A stretch of 64,000 nucleotides of DNA from Inhella proteolytica (GCF_016093275.1 NZ_JAEDAK010000006.1:186001-250000), one strand, 5' to 3'. Counted from the first letter of the stretch, positions 19,328-30,023 are shown. Notes: generated from the sequence alone by a model not told the origin. Numbers and translations are program-made.

Positions 19328-20285
19328 CGCTCACTCCCCGGCCGGCGCGCAGCAGCCACAGCAGCACCAGGCCCCAGCACAGGCCGGCCACGCCGTACTT
19401 GACGGCCGGCGCGATCCAGACCGCGCTGGACCAGAAGGCTTCGAAGGCGGCGGCCACCAGCAGCAGAAAGAAGGCCGCGTAGACCAAGGGCACGGCCACG
19501 GCGGCGGCCGCCCGCAAGGCCTCCAGGCGCGTGCGCCGGCCCGGCGCCAGCCAGCCCAGCCCCAGGGCCAACCCGGCCGCGCCGGACAGCACGATGCCGG
19601 TCAGCTCGAAGGACGAATGCGTGGCCACGAAGGGCCAGAAGTTGTGACCCAGACCGGCCCGCACCAGATGCCCGGCCACGGCGCCGATCACCAGCCCGTT
19701 GTAGAGCAGCAGGAAGGCACTGCCCACGCCGGCCAGGATGCCGGCACCGAAGCAGCGAAAGCCGATGCCGACGTTGTTGAAGATGTAGTAGCCGAACATC
19801 TGCCAGTCGTCGCCCGCCTCGCGCAGCCGCCCCATGTGCTGCTTGCCGTCGGCGTACATGGCCTCGTACTCGCGCAGCTGTGCGGCGTCCATCAGGCGCA
19901 GCGCGAAGTCCGGGCCCTGCAGGGCCAGCATGAAGGCCAGCCCCAGCGGCAGTGCGAACAGGGCCAGCGCCAGCAGCACCAGCCGGCCCTGGGCGCGCAC
20001 GGCGTTCGGCAGCGTCACGCGCAGCAGGCGGCCGAAGGCGTGCAGGCCATAGTCCTGGCGCCGGTAGATCAGCTGGTGCGCGTCCTGCGCCAGGTTTTCC
20101 AGGCGCACCACCAGGTGCACCGGGTAGGCGCGCGATTGGGCTAGCGCCAGGTTCTCGCAGACGCGCCGGTAGCGCGCGGCCAGCAGCGCGGCGTCCACCG
20201 GCTTGCCCAGCTTGGCCTGTTCGAGCTGCTCGGCGAAGTCGGCCCACAGCGCGCTGTACTGGGCCTCGAAATGCAGCGGCGTCAT
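19317..20285 (-). CDS. SpoIIM-like (stage II sporulation protein M family) membrane protein
   Basis: Integral membrane protein of 322 aa. A soluble N-terminal ~100 residues with the family pattern (LLAARYRRVCENLALAQSRAY ... LENLAQDAHQLIYRR) leads into a hydrophobic domain with the SpoIIM-type FNNVGIGFRCFGAGILAGVGSAFLLLYNGLVIGAVAGHL and ATHSSFELTGIVLSGAAGL segments. This organism shows no sign of sporulation; in non-sporulating bacteria the family travels with MoxR, DUF58 and RDD genes. ATG 20285 overlaps the RDD stop by four bases. Confidence 0.85.
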   Translation of the reverse strand: MTPLHFEAQYSALWADFAEQLEQAKLGKPVDAALLAARYRRVCENLALAQSRAYPVHLVVRLENLAQDAHQLIYRRQDYGLHAFGRLLRVTLPNAVRAQGRLVLLALALFALPLGLAFMLALQGPDFALRLMDAAQLREYEAMYADGKQHMGRLREAGDDWQMFGYYIFNNVGIGFRCFGAGILAGVGSAFLLLYNGLVIGAVAGHLVRAGLGHNFWPFVATHSSFELTGIVLSGAAGLALGLGWLAPGRRTRLEALRAAAAVAVPLVYAAFFLLLVAAAFEAFWSSAVWIAPAVKYGVAGLCWGLVLLWLLRAGRGVSDAR

Positions 20286-20938
20286 GAGCGTTGTCCCATC
20301 AGCCATTGCGCCACGCCGGCCAAGCGCTCGGCAGCGCTGCGCGGGGCCCCGTCGGCTTGCAGCGGCGGCAGCACAGGCGCTGCCAGCTGGGCCAGTTCCT
20401 CGAAGCGGGCTGGTGTGAGGCGCTGGGCGCGGCCGGCCCAGGACAGGATGGCCGCCTGCTCGCGCGCGCTCAAGGGCCGCGCCGGAGCCAGGCTGGTGGC
20501 GGGCTGTGGGGCGTCGTGCAGGCGCACGGCCTCGGTGTGCACCACCAGGGTGCCGGCGGCCAGATCGCCCAGACGCTTGCACTCGCGATTCAGCAGCATC
20601 GTCACGATGCCGAAGGCATAGGCCAGCGGCAGGAAATCCGCCACGCGCAGCAGATTGCGCGTGAACGAGGCCGCCGGCGTCACCGGCAGGCCGCTGTCCA
20701 TCACCACGCGCAAGCCCAGCGCGCGCTTGCCCGGCGTGGCGCCCCAGCGGCTGAGCTCAAACACGATCGGGTACAGCCACTCCACGCAGAACAGGCCGAG
20801 CAGGATCAGGCCGCCGCCCAGGCCACCCAGGGTGCCGAGCAGGACCACCAGCCCGATGTCGATGCCGACACGGATCAGCAGGTCGAGCAGAAAGGCCATG
20901 GTCCGCGCCACCAGCCCGGCGGGCTGGAGCGAGAGCAC
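20282..20938 (-). CDS. RDD-family membrane protein
   Basis: Integral membrane protein of at least 218 aa. The RDD pattern is visible in AGLVARTMAFLLDLLIRVGID, ATPGKRALGLRVVMDSG and LNRECKRLGDLAAGTLVVH, with about three helices, followed by a soluble C-terminal ~90 residues. The conservative start is GTG 20938. However, the frame continues upstream to 21010 with a stretch ending IDTLALAETPEGIV that looks like the usual N-terminus of this family; the only start-like codon there is a CTG at 21010 forming a CTGA overlap with the upstream stop. I think the longer form is real but list the shorter one. Confidence 0.8.
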   Translation of the reverse strand: MLSLQPAGLVARTMAFLLDLLIRVGIDIGLVVLLGTLGGLGGGLILLGLFCVEWLYPIVFELSRWGATPGKRALGLRVVMDSGLPVTPAASFTRNLLRVADFLPLAYAFGIVTMLLNRECKRLGDLAAGTLVVHTEAVRLHDAPQPATSLAPARPLSAREQAAILSWAGRAQRLTPARFEELAQLAAPVLPPLQADGAPRSAAERLAGVAQWLMGQRS

Positions 20939-21006
20939 GATGCCCTCGGGGGTTTCGGCCAGGGCCAGGGTGTCGATACGCTGGCGTGGCGCTGCAGAGG
21001 GGCCGC

Positions 21007-21525
21007 TCAGAGCTTGATCACCTGGGTGTCGGCGATCGAGTCATGCAGACACTTGCGTGACGAACGAAAGATCAGCAGCGAATCGAGCAGGGAGTAGATC
21101 GTCACGAGGGCGGCATTCATGTTCATCAGCAGGCCGATGCCATAGCGCAGACCCAGCAGCCGCCAGGCTTCGGGCTTGGAGCCATCGCTGCGCACGATGC
21201 GCAGCTTGAACAGCATCTTCCCGAGCGTCTGTCCCCGGGTCACCAGGGGCCAAGCTTGTATGGCCAGGAAAATCAGCGCGCCGAGCACCAGGGACAAGGG
21301 AGTCCAAGACCACATGCTCTCGCGGCTTGCCGCCAATTGGGCTTGTTGGAGCGGGCCAAGCTGAGGAATCTTCAGAAGCGCCCAGAACACGCCGGCACCG
21401 AGGAACCCATCGCCGAGGGCCGCCAGGAAGCGCACCCCGCGTCCCGCCAGCGCCACCTGATTCGGCGCGCGATCCTCCACATGCGCTTGCGGCGGCGCAA
21501 AGCGCGGGTCTATGGCGTTTGTCAC
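21007..21525 (-). CDS. RDD-family membrane protein, first gene of the MoxR operon
   Basis: Membrane protein of 172 aa. GTG 21525 has the ribosome site GGGAGAA six bases upstream; the frame is open much further but that part is antisense to unrelated sequence. The soluble N-terminus has DPRFAPPQAHVED, the same motif as in the DUF805 protein at the far end of the operon. RDD features: VALAGRGVRFLAALGDGF, TRGQTLGKMLFKLRIVRSDG and SSRKCLHDSIADTQVI, with about three helices. The next gene starts within or just after its stop. Some RDD proteins elsewhere act as Na+/H+ antiporters; nothing here shows that activity. Confidence 0.85.
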   Translation of the reverse strand: MTNAIDPRFAPPQAHVEDRAPNQVALAGRGVRFLAALGDGFLGAGVFWALLKIPQLGPLQQAQLAASRESMWSWTPLSLVLGALIFLAIQAWPLVTRGQTLGKMLFKLRIVRSDGSKPEAWRLLGLRYGIGLLMNMNAALVTIYSLLDSLLIFRSSRKCLHDSIADTQVIKL

Positions 21526-21587
21526 TTGTTCTCCCTGAAATTCCGGCGCGGATTCTGCCCGCGCGTGGCCGTCAGGGCGCTCGGTGT

Positions 21588-22379
21588 CTACGCTAGCGGG
21601 CCGGTGCAGACACTCAGCTGGTGCGAACTGGTGCGCCCATCCGCGTGCAGGCACAGGGCCTCGCCCTGCTCCAGTGGCTCCCAGCCCTCGGGCTCGCCCT
21701 CCAGCGGTTCGCTGGCCACCATCTGGCCGAAGGCCTCGCGGCGGTGGTAGAGCGTGGGTGGCTTGGCATCGCTGGCCCAGCGGAAGGCGTAGACGTCCTC
21801 GCCATCGGCCAGCGCGGCGGCAAAGCGCAGCGGGGCGTCGACGCCGGCCTGACGCATGCGATCGCTGACGTCCGCCAGCACGTCGCCCACGGCCTCGACC
21901 ACGCCGAAACCCTGCACGATGCGGTGCACCGCCATCAGAAACAGCAGTTCGGAATCGGTGGCGCCGCGGCGCTGGTGCCAGAGCGTGTCGGGCAACTCGC
22001 CTTCCAGCTCGCGCCGCAGGCAGCCGAAGCCGCCCACCTGGCCGTTGTGCATGAAGAGCCAGCTGCCGCTGGCGAATGGGTGGCAGTTCGCCAGCGAGAT
22101 GCCACCGCCGGTGGCGGCGCGCACATGGGCGAAGAACAGATGCGAGCGCACATGGGCGGCCAGGGCCAGCAGGTTCTCGTCGCTCCAGGCCGGCGTCACC
22201 TCGCGGTAGATGCCTGGGGTCTCGCGCTCGCCGTACCAGCCCACACCGAAGCCGTCGCCATTCGTCACCACCTTGGCTTCCTCGGCGCGCAGGCTCTGCC
22301 GCACCAGCGAATGCTTGGGTCGGCAGACCAGGTCTTCCAGGTAGATCGGATCCCCACGGTAGGCAAGGAATCGGCACAT
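21588..22379 (-). CDS. Class II glutamine amidotransferase (YafJ/Dug3 type)
   Basis: Cytosolic N-terminal-nucleophile amidohydrolase of 263 aa. Cys2 (MCRFLAYRG) is the catalytic nucleophile after Met removal; supporting motifs are NGDGFGVGWYG, FFAHVRAATGG, NCHPFASGSWLFMHNGQVGGF and TDSELLF. The family includes YafJ, EgtC (ergothioneine synthesis) and yeast Dug3 (glutathione degradation). It is divergent from gshB with only 40 nt between start codons, so a link to glutathione or another gamma-glutamyl compound is plausible but inferred. Confidence 0.88.
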   Translation of the reverse strand: MCRFLAYRGDPIYLEDLVCRPKHSLVRQSLRAEEAKVVTNGDGFGVGWYGERETPGIYREVTPAWSDENLLALAAHVRSHLFFAHVRAATGGGISLANCHPFASGSWLFMHNGQVGGFGCLRRELEGELPDTLWHQRRGATDSELLFLMAVHRIVQGFGVVEAVGDVLADVSDRMRQAGVDAPLRFAAALADGEDVYAFRWASDAKPPTLYHRREAFGQMVASEPLEGEPEGWEPLEQGEALCLHADGRTSSHQLSVCTGPLA

Positions 22380-22419
22380 CGCTCAGCACCTCCGGGTTCA
22401 GTCTGACACACTGGCGCGC

Positions 22420-23391
22420 ATGGACCTGCTCTTCGTCATCGACCCCGTCGACCACATCAAGACCACCAAGGACAGCAGCTTCGCCATGATGCGCGAGGCC
22501 GCCCGTCGTGGCCACGTCATCTGGGCCTGCGAGACCCCGCAGCTGCTCTGGCAAAGCGGCCAGCGCGTCACGGCGCGCGGAGCGCAGCGCCTGCAATTGA
22601 GCGAGGCCGCGGTGGCCAGTGCCTATGGCACGGCGCTGAGCGACTGGTACGCCGTGACCGAGACGCGTGACCTGGCCCTGGCCGACACCGGCGCGGTGCT
22701 GATGCGCAAGGACCCGCCCTTCGACGCCGAGTTCATCTATGCCACCCATCTGCTGAGCCAGGCCGAGCGCGAGGGCGCGAAGGTATTCAACAAGCCCTCG
22801 GCCTTGCGCGAGCACCCCGAGAAGTTAGCCCTGCTGGAGTTCCCGCAGTTCACCGCGCCCACGCTGGTGAGCTGCGACCCGCAGGCGCTGCGCGCCTTCC
22901 ACGCCGAGCAGCGCGACGTCATCTTCAAACCCCTGGACGGCATGGGCGGCATGGGCATCTTCCGCGTGCGCGAGGACGGCCTGAACCTTGGCTCCATCCT
23001 GGAGCAGCTGACGCATTACGGCAGCCAGACCATCATGGCGCAGCGCTACCTGCCCGAAATCGTCGACGGCGACAAGCGCGTGCTGCTGATCGATGGCGTG
23101 CCGGTCTCGCACAGCCTGGCGCGCATCCCACAGGGCAACGAGGTGCGCGGCAACTTGGCCGCCGGCGGCAAGGGCGTGGCCATGCCGCTGACGGCGCGCG
23201 AACGCGAAGTGGCCGAGGCCCTGGGGCCGACGCTGGCGGCACGCGGCCTGCTGCTGGTGGGGTTGGACTTGATCGGCGGCTTCCTCACCGAGATCAACGT
23301 CACCAGCCCGACCTGCTTCCAGGAGATCAGTGCGCAAGCCGGGCTGGATGTGGCGGCGCAGTTCATCGCCGCGCTCGAAAGCAAGCTTTAA
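22420..23391 (+). CDS. gshB: Glutathione synthetase
   Basis: Cytosolic ATP-grasp ligase joining gamma-glutamylcysteine and glycine, 323 aa (E. coli GshB is 316). Hallmarks: [23 protein letters not shown] at the N-terminus, [18 protein letters not shown], the ATP-binding [16 protein letters not shown], and near the C-terminus [25 protein letters not shown] 22420 has no ribosome site. It shares a 40-nt divergent promoter region with the amidotransferase gene; its end overlaps the convergent ruvB end by four bases. Confidence 0.96.
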   Translation: MDLLFVIDPVDHIKTTKDSSFAMMREAARRGHVIWACETPQLLWQSGQRVTARGAQRLQLSEAAVASAYGTALSDWYAVTETRDLALADTGAVLMRKDPPFDAEFIYATHLLSQAEREGAKVFNKPSALREHPEKLALLEFPQFTAPTLVSCDPQALRAFHAEQRDVIFKPLDGMGGMGIFRVREDGLNLGSILEQLTHYGSQTIMAQRYLPEIVDGDKRVLLIDGVPVSHSLARIPQGNEVRGNLAAGGKGVAMPLTAREREVAEALGPTLAARGLLLVGLDLIGGFLTEINVTSPTCFQEISAQAGLDVAAQFIAALESKL

Positions 23392-24440
23392 AAGAGCTCG
23401 CCCTCGCGCGAGGGTGGTGCCAGGCCCAGATGCCGGTAGGCCATCAGCGTGGCCATGCGGCCGCGAGGCGTGCGGTGCAGATAGCCCTGCTGGATCAAGT
23501 AGGGCTCGATGACGTCCTCGATGGTGTCGCTGGCCTCGCCGATGGCGGCGGCCAGGTTGTCCAGGCCGACCGGGCCGCCGTCGAAGCGCTGGATCAGCGC
23601 GTCCAGCAGCTTGCGGTCCATCAGGTCGAAGCCGGCGCGGTCCACGTCCAGCATCTGCAGCGCCGCCTCGGCCGTGGGCTGGCTGATGCGGCCATCGCCC
23701 TTGACGTCGGCCCAGTCGCGCACGCGGCGCAGCAGGCGGTTGGCGATGCGCGGTGTGCCGCGCGAGCGGCGCGCGATCTCGAGCGCGCCGGTCTCGTCGA
23801 TCGGCGCGTTCAAGAGGCCGGCCGAGCGCGTGACGATGCGCTGCAATTCTTCCGGCGTGTAGAACTCCAGCCGTGTGGTGATGCCGAAGCGGTCGCGCAG
23901 CGGGTTCGTCAGCATGCCGGCGCGCGTGGTGGCGCCCACCAGGGTGAAGGGCTGCAGGTCGAGCTTGATCGAACGCGCGGCCGGGCCCTCGCCGATCATG
24001 ATGTCGATCTGGAAGTCTTCCAGCGCGGGGTAGAGGATCTCCTCGACGACCGGCGAGAGCCGATGGATCTCGTCGATGAAGAGCACATCGTTGCGCTCCA
24101 GGCTGGTCAGGATGGCAGCGAGATCCCGCGGCTTCTCCAGCACCGGGCCGGAGGTTTGGTGCAGGCGCACGCCAAGCTCGGCAGCAATGATGTGCGAGAG
24201 CGTGGTCTTGCCCAGGCCCGGCGGGCCGAACAGCAGCACGTGGTCCAGCGCCTCCTGGCGCTTGCGCGCCGCGCCGACAAAGATGTCCAGCTGCTCGCGC
24301 GCCTTGGTCTGGCCGATGTACTCATCCAGGCGCTTGGGGCGCAGCGCGCGCTCCAGCGCTTCCTCGTTGGGCGAGCGGGCGCCGGCCGAGACGATGCGCT
24401 CCAGCGGCGCGGCGGCGAAATCGTCGGTCTGAATCGGCAT
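23388..24440 (-). CDS. ruvB: Holliday junction helicase motor subunit RuvB
   Basis: Hexameric AAA+ motor that drives branch migration of Holliday junctions with RuvA, 350 aa. Walker [20 protein letters not shown], Walker [18 protein letters not shown], sensor region [19 protein letters not shown] with the arginine finger, and a C-terminal winged-helix domain ending [19 protein letters not shown]. It follows ruvA on the same strand after 4 nt. No ruvC is present between or beside them in this window. Confidence 0.97.
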   Translation of the reverse strand: MPIQTDDFAAAPLERIVSAGARSPNEEALERALRPKRLDEYIGQTKAREQLDIFVGAARKRQEALDHVLLFGPPGLGKTTLSHIIAAELGVRLHQTSGPVLEKPRDLAAILTSLERNDVLFIDEIHRLSPVVEEILYPALEDFQIDIMIGEGPAARSIKLDLQPFTLVGATTRAGMLTNPLRDRFGITTRLEFYTPEELQRIVTRSAGLLNAPIDETGALEIARRSRGTPRIANRLLRRVRDWADVKGDGRISQPTAEAALQMLDVDRAGFDLMDRKLLDALIQRFDGGPVGLDNLAAAIGEASDTIEDVIEPYLIQQGYLHRTPRGRMATLMAYRHLGLAPPSREGELF

Positions 24441-24444
24441 GGGA

Positions 24445-25020
24445 TCAGCGACTCAAGGCCTTGAGCGCCTGGCGGATGCCTTCGGCCACGCCGATGTCGG
24501 CCGGCAGGCTCTTCAGCGCCGCCTGCGCTTCCTTTTCGCTGTAGCCCAAGGCCAGGAGGGCCTGGCTGATGTCGGCGTGCGCGCTGCCCAGCGCCACGCT
24601 GCCGGTGCCCGGCAGGGCGTCGGCCAGCTTGCCCTTGAGTTCGAGCAGCAGGCGCTCGGCGGTCTTCTTGCCGATGCCCGGCACCTTGACCAGGCGCCCG
24701 GCCTCCTGCCGTGCCACGGCCTCGCTCAGGTCGCTCACCGACAGGCCGGAGAGCAGCGAAAGCGCCGTGCGCGGGCCCACGCCGGAGATCTTGATGAGCT
24801 GGCGGAAGGCCTCGCGTTCCTCGGCGCTGAGAAAGCCGAACAGGATGTGGGCGTCCTCGCGCACCACCTGATGGGTCAGCAGGGTCACCGGCTCACCCAG
24901 GCCGGGCAGGGCGCAGAAGGTGCTCATCGGCACATCCACTTCGTAGCCCACGCCCTGCACATCAATCAGAACCTGCGGTGGCGTCTTGGCTGCCACCGCT
25001 CCCCGCAGCCGACCGATCAT
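24445..25020 (-). CDS. ruvA: Holliday junction-binding subunit RuvA
   Basis: Tetrameric DNA-junction-binding protein, 191 aa. N-terminal OB fold (MIGRLRGAV ... [19 protein letters not shown]), two helix-hairpin-helix motifs ([41 protein letters not shown]) and the mobile C-terminal RuvB-binding domain ([20 protein letters not shown]). ATG 25020 gives the canonical MIGRL start; a TTG sits one codon earlier. The start overlaps the stop of the response-regulator gene by one base, so ruvAB may be read from that operon. Confidence 0.97.
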   Translation of the reverse strand: MIGRLRGAVAAKTPPQVLIDVQGVGYEVDVPMSTFCALPGLGEPVTLLTHQVVREDAHILFGFLSAEEREAFRQLIKISGVGPRTALSLLSGLSVSDLSEAVARQEAGRLVKVPGIGKKTAERLLLELKGKLADALPGTGSVALGSAHADISQALLALGYSEKEAQAALKSLPADIGVAEGIRQALKALSR

Positions 25021-25673
25021 CAACCGCGTCCGAACAGGCCCAGGCGCTGCGCTTCCAGCGCGGCTTCGGCGCGCGAGCTCACATTGAGCTTGCGGTAGAT
25101 CTGCTTCACGTAGTCGGCGATGGTGTGGCGCGAGAGGCCCAGCTGCACGCCGATCTCGGGCAGGGTGAAGCCCTTGGCCACGCGCAGCAGCACCTCGGTC
25201 TCGCGCTCGGTCAGCTGCACATCGGGCACCACCGAGGCCGCCGGCGTGCGGCGCTGGCCGGTGAAGTAGGCGATGACCTTGCGGGCGATCGAGGGCGACA
25301 GCGGCGGTTCGCCCTGGCTGATGCGCTGCAGCTGCTCCACCAGCAGCTCGCGTGCCTGTTCTTTCAGCAGGTAGCCGAAGGCGCCGGCCTGCAGGGCAGG
25401 GAAGAGGTGCTCGTCGTCGTCATGGATGGTGACGATGACCGACTGCGCCTCGGGCTGCTTGTCGCGCAGGGCCTCAACCACGGTCACGCCCGAGCCATCG
25501 GGCAGGCCGAGGTCGATCAGCGCCAGCTCGAAGCGCTGCTGGCCGACCTGCAGCAGGGCGTCCTGCACGCGCGCGCACTCCACCACGCGGGCGTTGGCGA
25601 AGACCTGCTGGATCAGGTTCTTCAGCCACATGCGGATCTCGGGAATGTCTTCGAGCAGCAGGACGTGGTCCAT
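25020..25673 (-). CDS. NarL/LuxR-type response regulator
   Basis: Cytosolic two-component regulator of 217 aa. Receiver domain with acidic LLLEDI and phospho-acceptor Asp54 ([13 protein letters not shown]), then a LuxR-type helix-turn-helix ([43 protein letters not shown]). ATG 25673 begins MDHVLLLED; a GTG nine bases upstream is also in frame. It lies 37 nt after the histidine kinase gene, clearly its partner, and overlaps ruvA by one base. Confidence 0.92.
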   Translation of the reverse strand: MDHVLLLEDIPEIRMWLKNLIQQVFANARVVECARVQDALLQVGQQRFELALIDLGLPDGSGVTVVEALRDKQPEAQSVIVTIHDDDEHLFPALQAGAFGYLLKEQARELLVEQLQRISQGEPPLSPSIARKVIAYFTGQRRTPAASVVPDVQLTERETEVLLRVAKGFTLPEIGVQLGLSRHTIADYVKQIYRKLNVSSRAEAALEAQRLGLFGRG

Positions 25674-25710
25674 GGCGTTCACCGGGCAATCAAAAGGTAA
25701 CGGGCAAGTA

Positions 25711-27501
25711 TCACAGAGGGATGCTCAGGCGGATCAGCGTGCCCCAGCCGGGGCCCGATTCGACCAGGCACTGACCCTGCATCTGCTTGGCGCGCGCCTT
25801 CATGCTGGCCATGCCGTGGCCCTTGTCGAGCCGGCCGTCCAGCGCGCTGGAGATGCCGTGGCCGTTGTCCTGCAAGATGACCTGGAAATCGTCGTCGAGA
25901 ACCTGGCAACGCACCGTGCAACGCGTGGCACCGCTGTGCTTGATGATGTTGCTGATCGACTCGCGAATGATCCGCGTGGTCTGCACATAGGCGCGCGCCG
26001 GCAGCGTGTAGGACACGTCCTCGGCGAGCGAAATCCACTCGGCCTCGATATTGGCCTGGGTCAGGCGCGAGACGACCTCGGCGCGCCAGTCGCCTACCGC
26101 ATCCAGCAATTGCACCGGCTTGCCGGTCAGACCACGCACCGACAGACGCATTTCCTCCAGCGCCTCGCGCGCCAGCGTGGAGATGCGTTCGCTTTCGCTG
26201 GTGTGCACGATGGTCAGCAGCTTGGCGCCCAGGTCGTCGTGCAGGTCGGCGGCAATGCGCTTGCGCTCACGCTCGGTCACCTGCTCCAGGTGCTGGTCGC
26301 TCAGGGTGCGTTGCTGGCGCTCGAACTCGACCAGGCGTTCCTGCCAGCGCTGGTCGTTCGTCACCAGGCGCTGTTCGGCCTGCAGGCGAGCCTGCGCAAA
26401 GCCCAGCAACTGGCTCAGGCCGGCCAGCGCCAGGCCCAGCGTCACCCAGGGCACGGCCGGGCTGCGGTGGGTCTGCGCCCAGGCCAGCAGGCAGGCCAGC
26501 AGGCCCAGGCTCGTCAGCACCGGCAGCAGCGTGCCATGGGCCTGCTCGCGCCAGGCGCGCAGGCCCTCACCGGCATGCCGCCATTGGCGCAGACGGTGCA
26601 CCATGAATCCCAAGCTGACCAGGGCCAGCGCGGCGGCCCAAAGGCCGAGTACGGCGCCCTGCAAGGTGGCGGCGGCGGGCGCCTGCCCCAGGCTCCAGGG
26701 CAACCAGGGCAGGGTCACCGCCAGCAGCAGGGCGGCAGCGTCCAGGCGGGTGTGTCGCCAGCCCAGCTGGCGTCCCAGCAGCAGCAGCCAACCGGCGCAG
26801 CACAGGCCCAGCAGCAGGCCGCGCAGCAGGTCGGCGTGGTCACGCGGCAGCCACACCTGCCATTCCGCGACCAGCAGCAAGGCCCAGGCCAGCAGGGCAG
26901 TGGCGCCCAGCAGCAGGCGGCGTTCCCAGCGGTGCATCAGGCCCATCAAACCCAAGGCCAGCGCCAAGCCCGCCAGTACGCCGGCGGCACCCAGCGCGAG
27001 CCCGGCGCGCTGCCACACGAGGCTGCGGTGCAGGCCCAGCAGCTCGTCCCAGGGGCCGATCTGCGGCGCATCCAGGCGCTCGGCGCGGCCGAGTGAAAAC
27101 GGCGTGGGGTCCAGGCTTTGCTGGCGCAGCTCCAGCAGATTCCCCTGCTCGCCCAGCAGGCCGATCGGCAGCGCCAGGAGCAGCGGGCCGCGGCAGGGCA
27201 GGCCCGCGCCGTCTTCCAGCAGCACCACGCCGTTGACGCGCACGCTGCGCACCCCACAGGGGCTGGCCAGCCAGAGCGCGGCGGCCACACGCTCGCCGCC
27301 GCGGTAGTCGAAGCGGAACTGCAGATCCTGGGCGACTGGGCCGGGCGCGCGCGGCAGTTGCACCGGGGCGCCCTGGCCGCCCAGCAGTCGGGCCTGCTCC
27401 AACACCAGCGGCGCGGCGCCGGCCAGCCAGGCGTTCAGCAGCAGGAACAAAAAGGCCCCGACCCGTCGGACCGAGGCCCACACAGACGGGGCGGAGCGCA
27501 T
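25711..27501 (-). CDS. Membrane sensor histidine kinase (HisKA_3 type)
   Basis: Inner-membrane sensor kinase of 596 aa. A signal-like helix, a periplasmic beta-rich domain (about residues 35-170), seven or eight membrane helices (about 175-390), then a HisKA_3 dimerisation domain with the phospho-acceptor His421 in [14 protein letters not shown]. The ATPase domain shows the N box [14 protein letters not shown]1 DNGHGIS and G2 [14 protein letters not shown]. The layout resembles 7TMR-DISM kinases. ATG 27501 was chosen because the open frame upstream lies in the divergent promoter region. Pairs with the response regulator directly downstream; the signal is unknown. Confidence 0.88.
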   Translation of the reverse strand: MRSAPSVWASVRRVGAFLFLLLNAWLAGAAPLVLEQARLLGGQGAPVQLPRAPGPVAQDLQFRFDYRGGERVAAALWLASPCGVRSVRVNGVVLLEDGAGLPCRGPLLLALPIGLLGEQGNLLELRQQSLDPTPFSLGRAERLDAPQIGPWDELLGLHRSLVWQRAGLALGAAGVLAGLALALGLMGLMHRWERRLLLGATALLAWALLLVAEWQVWLPRDHADLLRGLLLGLCCAGWLLLLGRQLGWRHTRLDAAALLLAVTLPWLPWSLGQAPAAATLQGAVLGLWAAALALVSLGFMVHRLRQWRHAGEGLRAWREQAHGTLLPVLTSLGLLACLLAWAQTHRSPAVPWVTLGLALAGLSQLLGFAQARLQAEQRLVTNDQRWQERLVEFERQQRTLSDQHLEQVTERERKRIAADLHDDLGAKLLTIVHTSESERISTLAREALEEMRLSVRGLTGKPVQLLDAVGDWRAEVVSRLTQANIEAEWISLAEDVSYTLPARAYVQTTRIIRESISNIIKHSGATRCTVRCQVLDDDFQVILQDNGHGISSALDGRLDKGHGMASMKARAKQMQGQCLVESGPGWGTLIRLSIPL

Positions 27502-27572
27502 GGCGGGAATTGTGCAGGAGGGGTCGTCGACAATCGGCGCCCCTCCCCCGATCCGCCTGCCCAGGAAAGCCC

Positions 27573-28529
27573 GTGGTCCTGCAACACGAGTTCGAAGACA
27601 TCGACAACCAGCAGCTCGCCCATCTGTGTGGCGAGCTGGACGCCAATCTGCTAGCCGTGGCGGCCGCCCATGGCGTGCGCCTGACGCGCCGCCTGGCACG
27701 CTTTCGCATCGAAGGCCCGGCAGCGGCGGCCCGCGCCGCGCTGGACGCCCTGCAGCGCCTGCGCGCGCTGGCGCAGCGCCCCATCGCCCCCGAAACCCTG
27801 CAGCTGCTGCTGGCCCAGTCGGGCGCCAAGCCCGTCAGCCAGCCGGCCGAGGCGCCGGTGCAGTTGCATACCCGCCGGCACGACTTGGCCGCGCGCACGC
27901 CCAATCAGCAGCTGTACCTGAACCGCATCCTTTCCAACGACCTGAGCTTCGGCATCGGCCCGGCCGGCACCGGCAAGACCTATCTGGCCGTGGCCTGTGC
28001 AGTGGATGCGCTGGAGCGCCACCAGGTGCAGCGCATCGTGCTCACGCGCCCAGCGGTGGAGGCCGGCGAACGCCTGGGCTTCCTGCCGGGCGACCTGGCG
28101 CAGAAGGTCGACCCCTATCTGCGCCCGCTCTTTGACGCGCTCTACGACCTGATGGGTTTCGAGCGCGTCGCCAAGGCGCAGGAAAAGGGTTTGCTCGAGG
28201 TGGCGCCGCTGGCCTTCATGCGCGGGCGCACGCTGAACCACGCCTTCGTCATCCTGGACGAAGCGCAGAACACCACGCCCGAGCAGATGAAGATGTTCCT
28301 GACCCGCATCGGCTTCGGCAGCCGCGCCGTCGTCACGGGTGACACCAGCCAGATCGACCTGCCGCGCGGCATGACCAGCGGCCTGGTGGATGCCGAGCAG
28401 GTGCTGCGTGGCGTCGAGGGCCTGGCCTTCACGCGCTTCACGCGCGCCGACGTGGTGCGCCACCCGCTGGTGGGCCGCATCGTCGAGGCCTACGACAACC
28501 GCGCCGCCGCCACCGGGGGGCGGCCATGA
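27573..28529 (+). CDS. ybeZ: PhoH-like ATPase (YbeZ)
   Basis: Cytosolic P-loop ATPase of 318 aa, implicated with YbeY in ribosomal RNA maturation and quality control. Walker [14 protein letters not shown] at about residue 128, [19 protein letters not shown], Walker [29 protein letters not shown] and [12 protein letters not shown] are diagnostic. GTG 27573 (VVLQHEFED) has AGGAA five bases upstream; the frame is open to 27510 but without family similarity. Its stop overlaps ybeY (ATGA), the classical gene pair. Confidence 0.93.
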   Translation: MVLQHEFEDIDNQQLAHLCGELDANLLAVAAAHGVRLTRRLARFRIEGPAAAARAALDALQRLRALAQRPIAPETLQLLLAQSGAKPVSQPAEAPVQLHTRRHDLAARTPNQQLYLNRILSNDLSFGIGPAGTGKTYLAVACAVDALERHQVQRIVLTRPAVEAGERLGFLPGDLAQKVDPYLRPLFDALYDLMGFERVAKAQEKGLLEVAPLAFMRGRTLNHAFVILDEAQNTTPEQMKMFLTRIGFGSRAVVTGDTSQIDLPRGMTSGLVDAEQVLRGVEGLAFTRFTRADVVRHPLVGRIVEAYDNRAAATGGRP

Positions 28530-28987
28530 GCCGGCCGCAGCTGCCCGAGCTCGGGCTGTCGCTGCAGTTTGCCGACCCGCGCCACCGCGCCGCGCTGCCA
28601 CGCCACAAGGTGGCGCGCTGGATCCGCCATGCGCTTGAAGGCGATGGCGAGATCACGGTGCGCATCGTCGATGCCGAAGAGGGCCGCGAGCTGAACCGCA
28701 GCTACCGCGGCAAGGACTACGCCACCAATGTGCTGACCTTCGACTACGACAGCGACCCGGTGGTGCTGGCCGACCTGGTGCTGTGCGCCGAGGTGGTGGA
28801 GCGCGAAGCCGCGGAGATGGGCAAGACCCTGGAGGCGCACTACGCCCATTTGCTGGTGCACGGCACCTTGCATGCGCAGGGCTGGGACCACGAGGAAACG
28901 GCCGAGGCCGAAGCCATGGAGGCGCGCGAGACCGAAATCCTGGCGCGCCTGGGTTACCCCGACCCCTACGGACGCGAACCCAGGTAG
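28526..28987 (+). CDS. ybeY: Endoribonuclease YbeY, rRNA maturation factor
   Basis: Zinc-dependent endoribonuclease of 153 aa for 16S rRNA 3'-end maturation and ribosome quality control. The metal site is [11 protein letters not shown] (H-x3-H-x5-H); [18 protein letters not shown] is also typical. Translationally coupled to ybeZ. Its last 22 nt overlap the end of the convergent corA gene, so the two mRNAs are complementary at their 3' ends. Confidence 0.95.
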   Translation: MSRPQLPELGLSLQFADPRHRAALPRHKVARWIRHALEGDGEITVRIVDAEEGRELNRSYRGKDYATNVLTFDYDSDPVVLADLVLCAEVVEREAAEMGKTLEAHYAHLLVHGTLHAQGWDHEETAEAEAMEARETEILARLGYPDPYGREPR

Positions 28988-30023
28988 CGCTTGCGCCGGA
29001 ACCACCAGCCCAGACCCAGCCCCACGCAGGCCATCAGGCCCAGCGCGATCCAGGCGCCCTCGCGGGCATGGATCAGCGGCAGCGCATCGAAGTTCATGCC
29101 GAAGATGCCGGTGATCAGGTTTAGCGGCAGGAACACCGCGGTCAGCGCGGTCAGCACCTTCATGATGCTGTTGGTGCGGTGGCCGACGGCGGCGTAGTGC
29201 ATCTGCACCGCTGATTCGGTATTGGCCGTGAGGCGCCGAATGTGCGAGAGCACCCGCTCGATGTGCTCCTGCACATCGCGCGCGCGCACCCGCAGTGCTT
29301 CCTGATCGGCGGAGCCGACGCGATCAGGGAATTCGGACTGGGCGTCCAACCACTCCTGCACGGCGGCATGCTGGTCCTCGCACAGCTCCTCCAGGCCATG
29401 CAGGGCGTCGCGCGCGGCCAGCAGGGCCGGCCAGTCCTCAAAGGGCTGACGCGTGTTCAGCAGGTCCTGCTGCAACTCGGCGTGGCGGCGCGACAGCAGC
29501 CGGCGCAGGTCCAGGTAGCTGTCCACCATGTGGTTGAGCATCCGCAGCATCAGCTCGTCCGGGCTGAGCGGCAGGCGGTGGCTGCCGCGCACGTCCTCGC
29601 TGCCCACCAGCAGCGGCAGGCGCTCCTGGAAGTAGCCCAGCACCGGGCATTCGTCCGGGTGCACGCTGATCAGCAGACGCTCGAACACCGCGAAGCCCAC
29701 GGCGCGGGTGTCGATCAGCTGCGCCCAGTCCGCGCCCTCGGCCTGCCGCGCCGCGGCCAGGCGGCGCAGCACCATCAGGTCATAGGCCTGGGTCGATTCG
29801 AAATGCGAGGGCAGCTGCTCGTTCAACAGGTCCGAGACATGCAGATCCATCAGCGGCGCGCGCAGCCAATGCGCGAGCCTGGCCTGCAGCATCGGGAATT
29901 GGCGCTTCAGCCCCTCGCGCGTTACTGCCAGCCACAGGAAGCCGCTCGCCGGCAGCTCGTCGGGCAGCGCCGGCAGGCTGTCCAGCCCGCCGCGCTGCAC
30001 ATGAAGGATCTGCAGCTCGGCCA

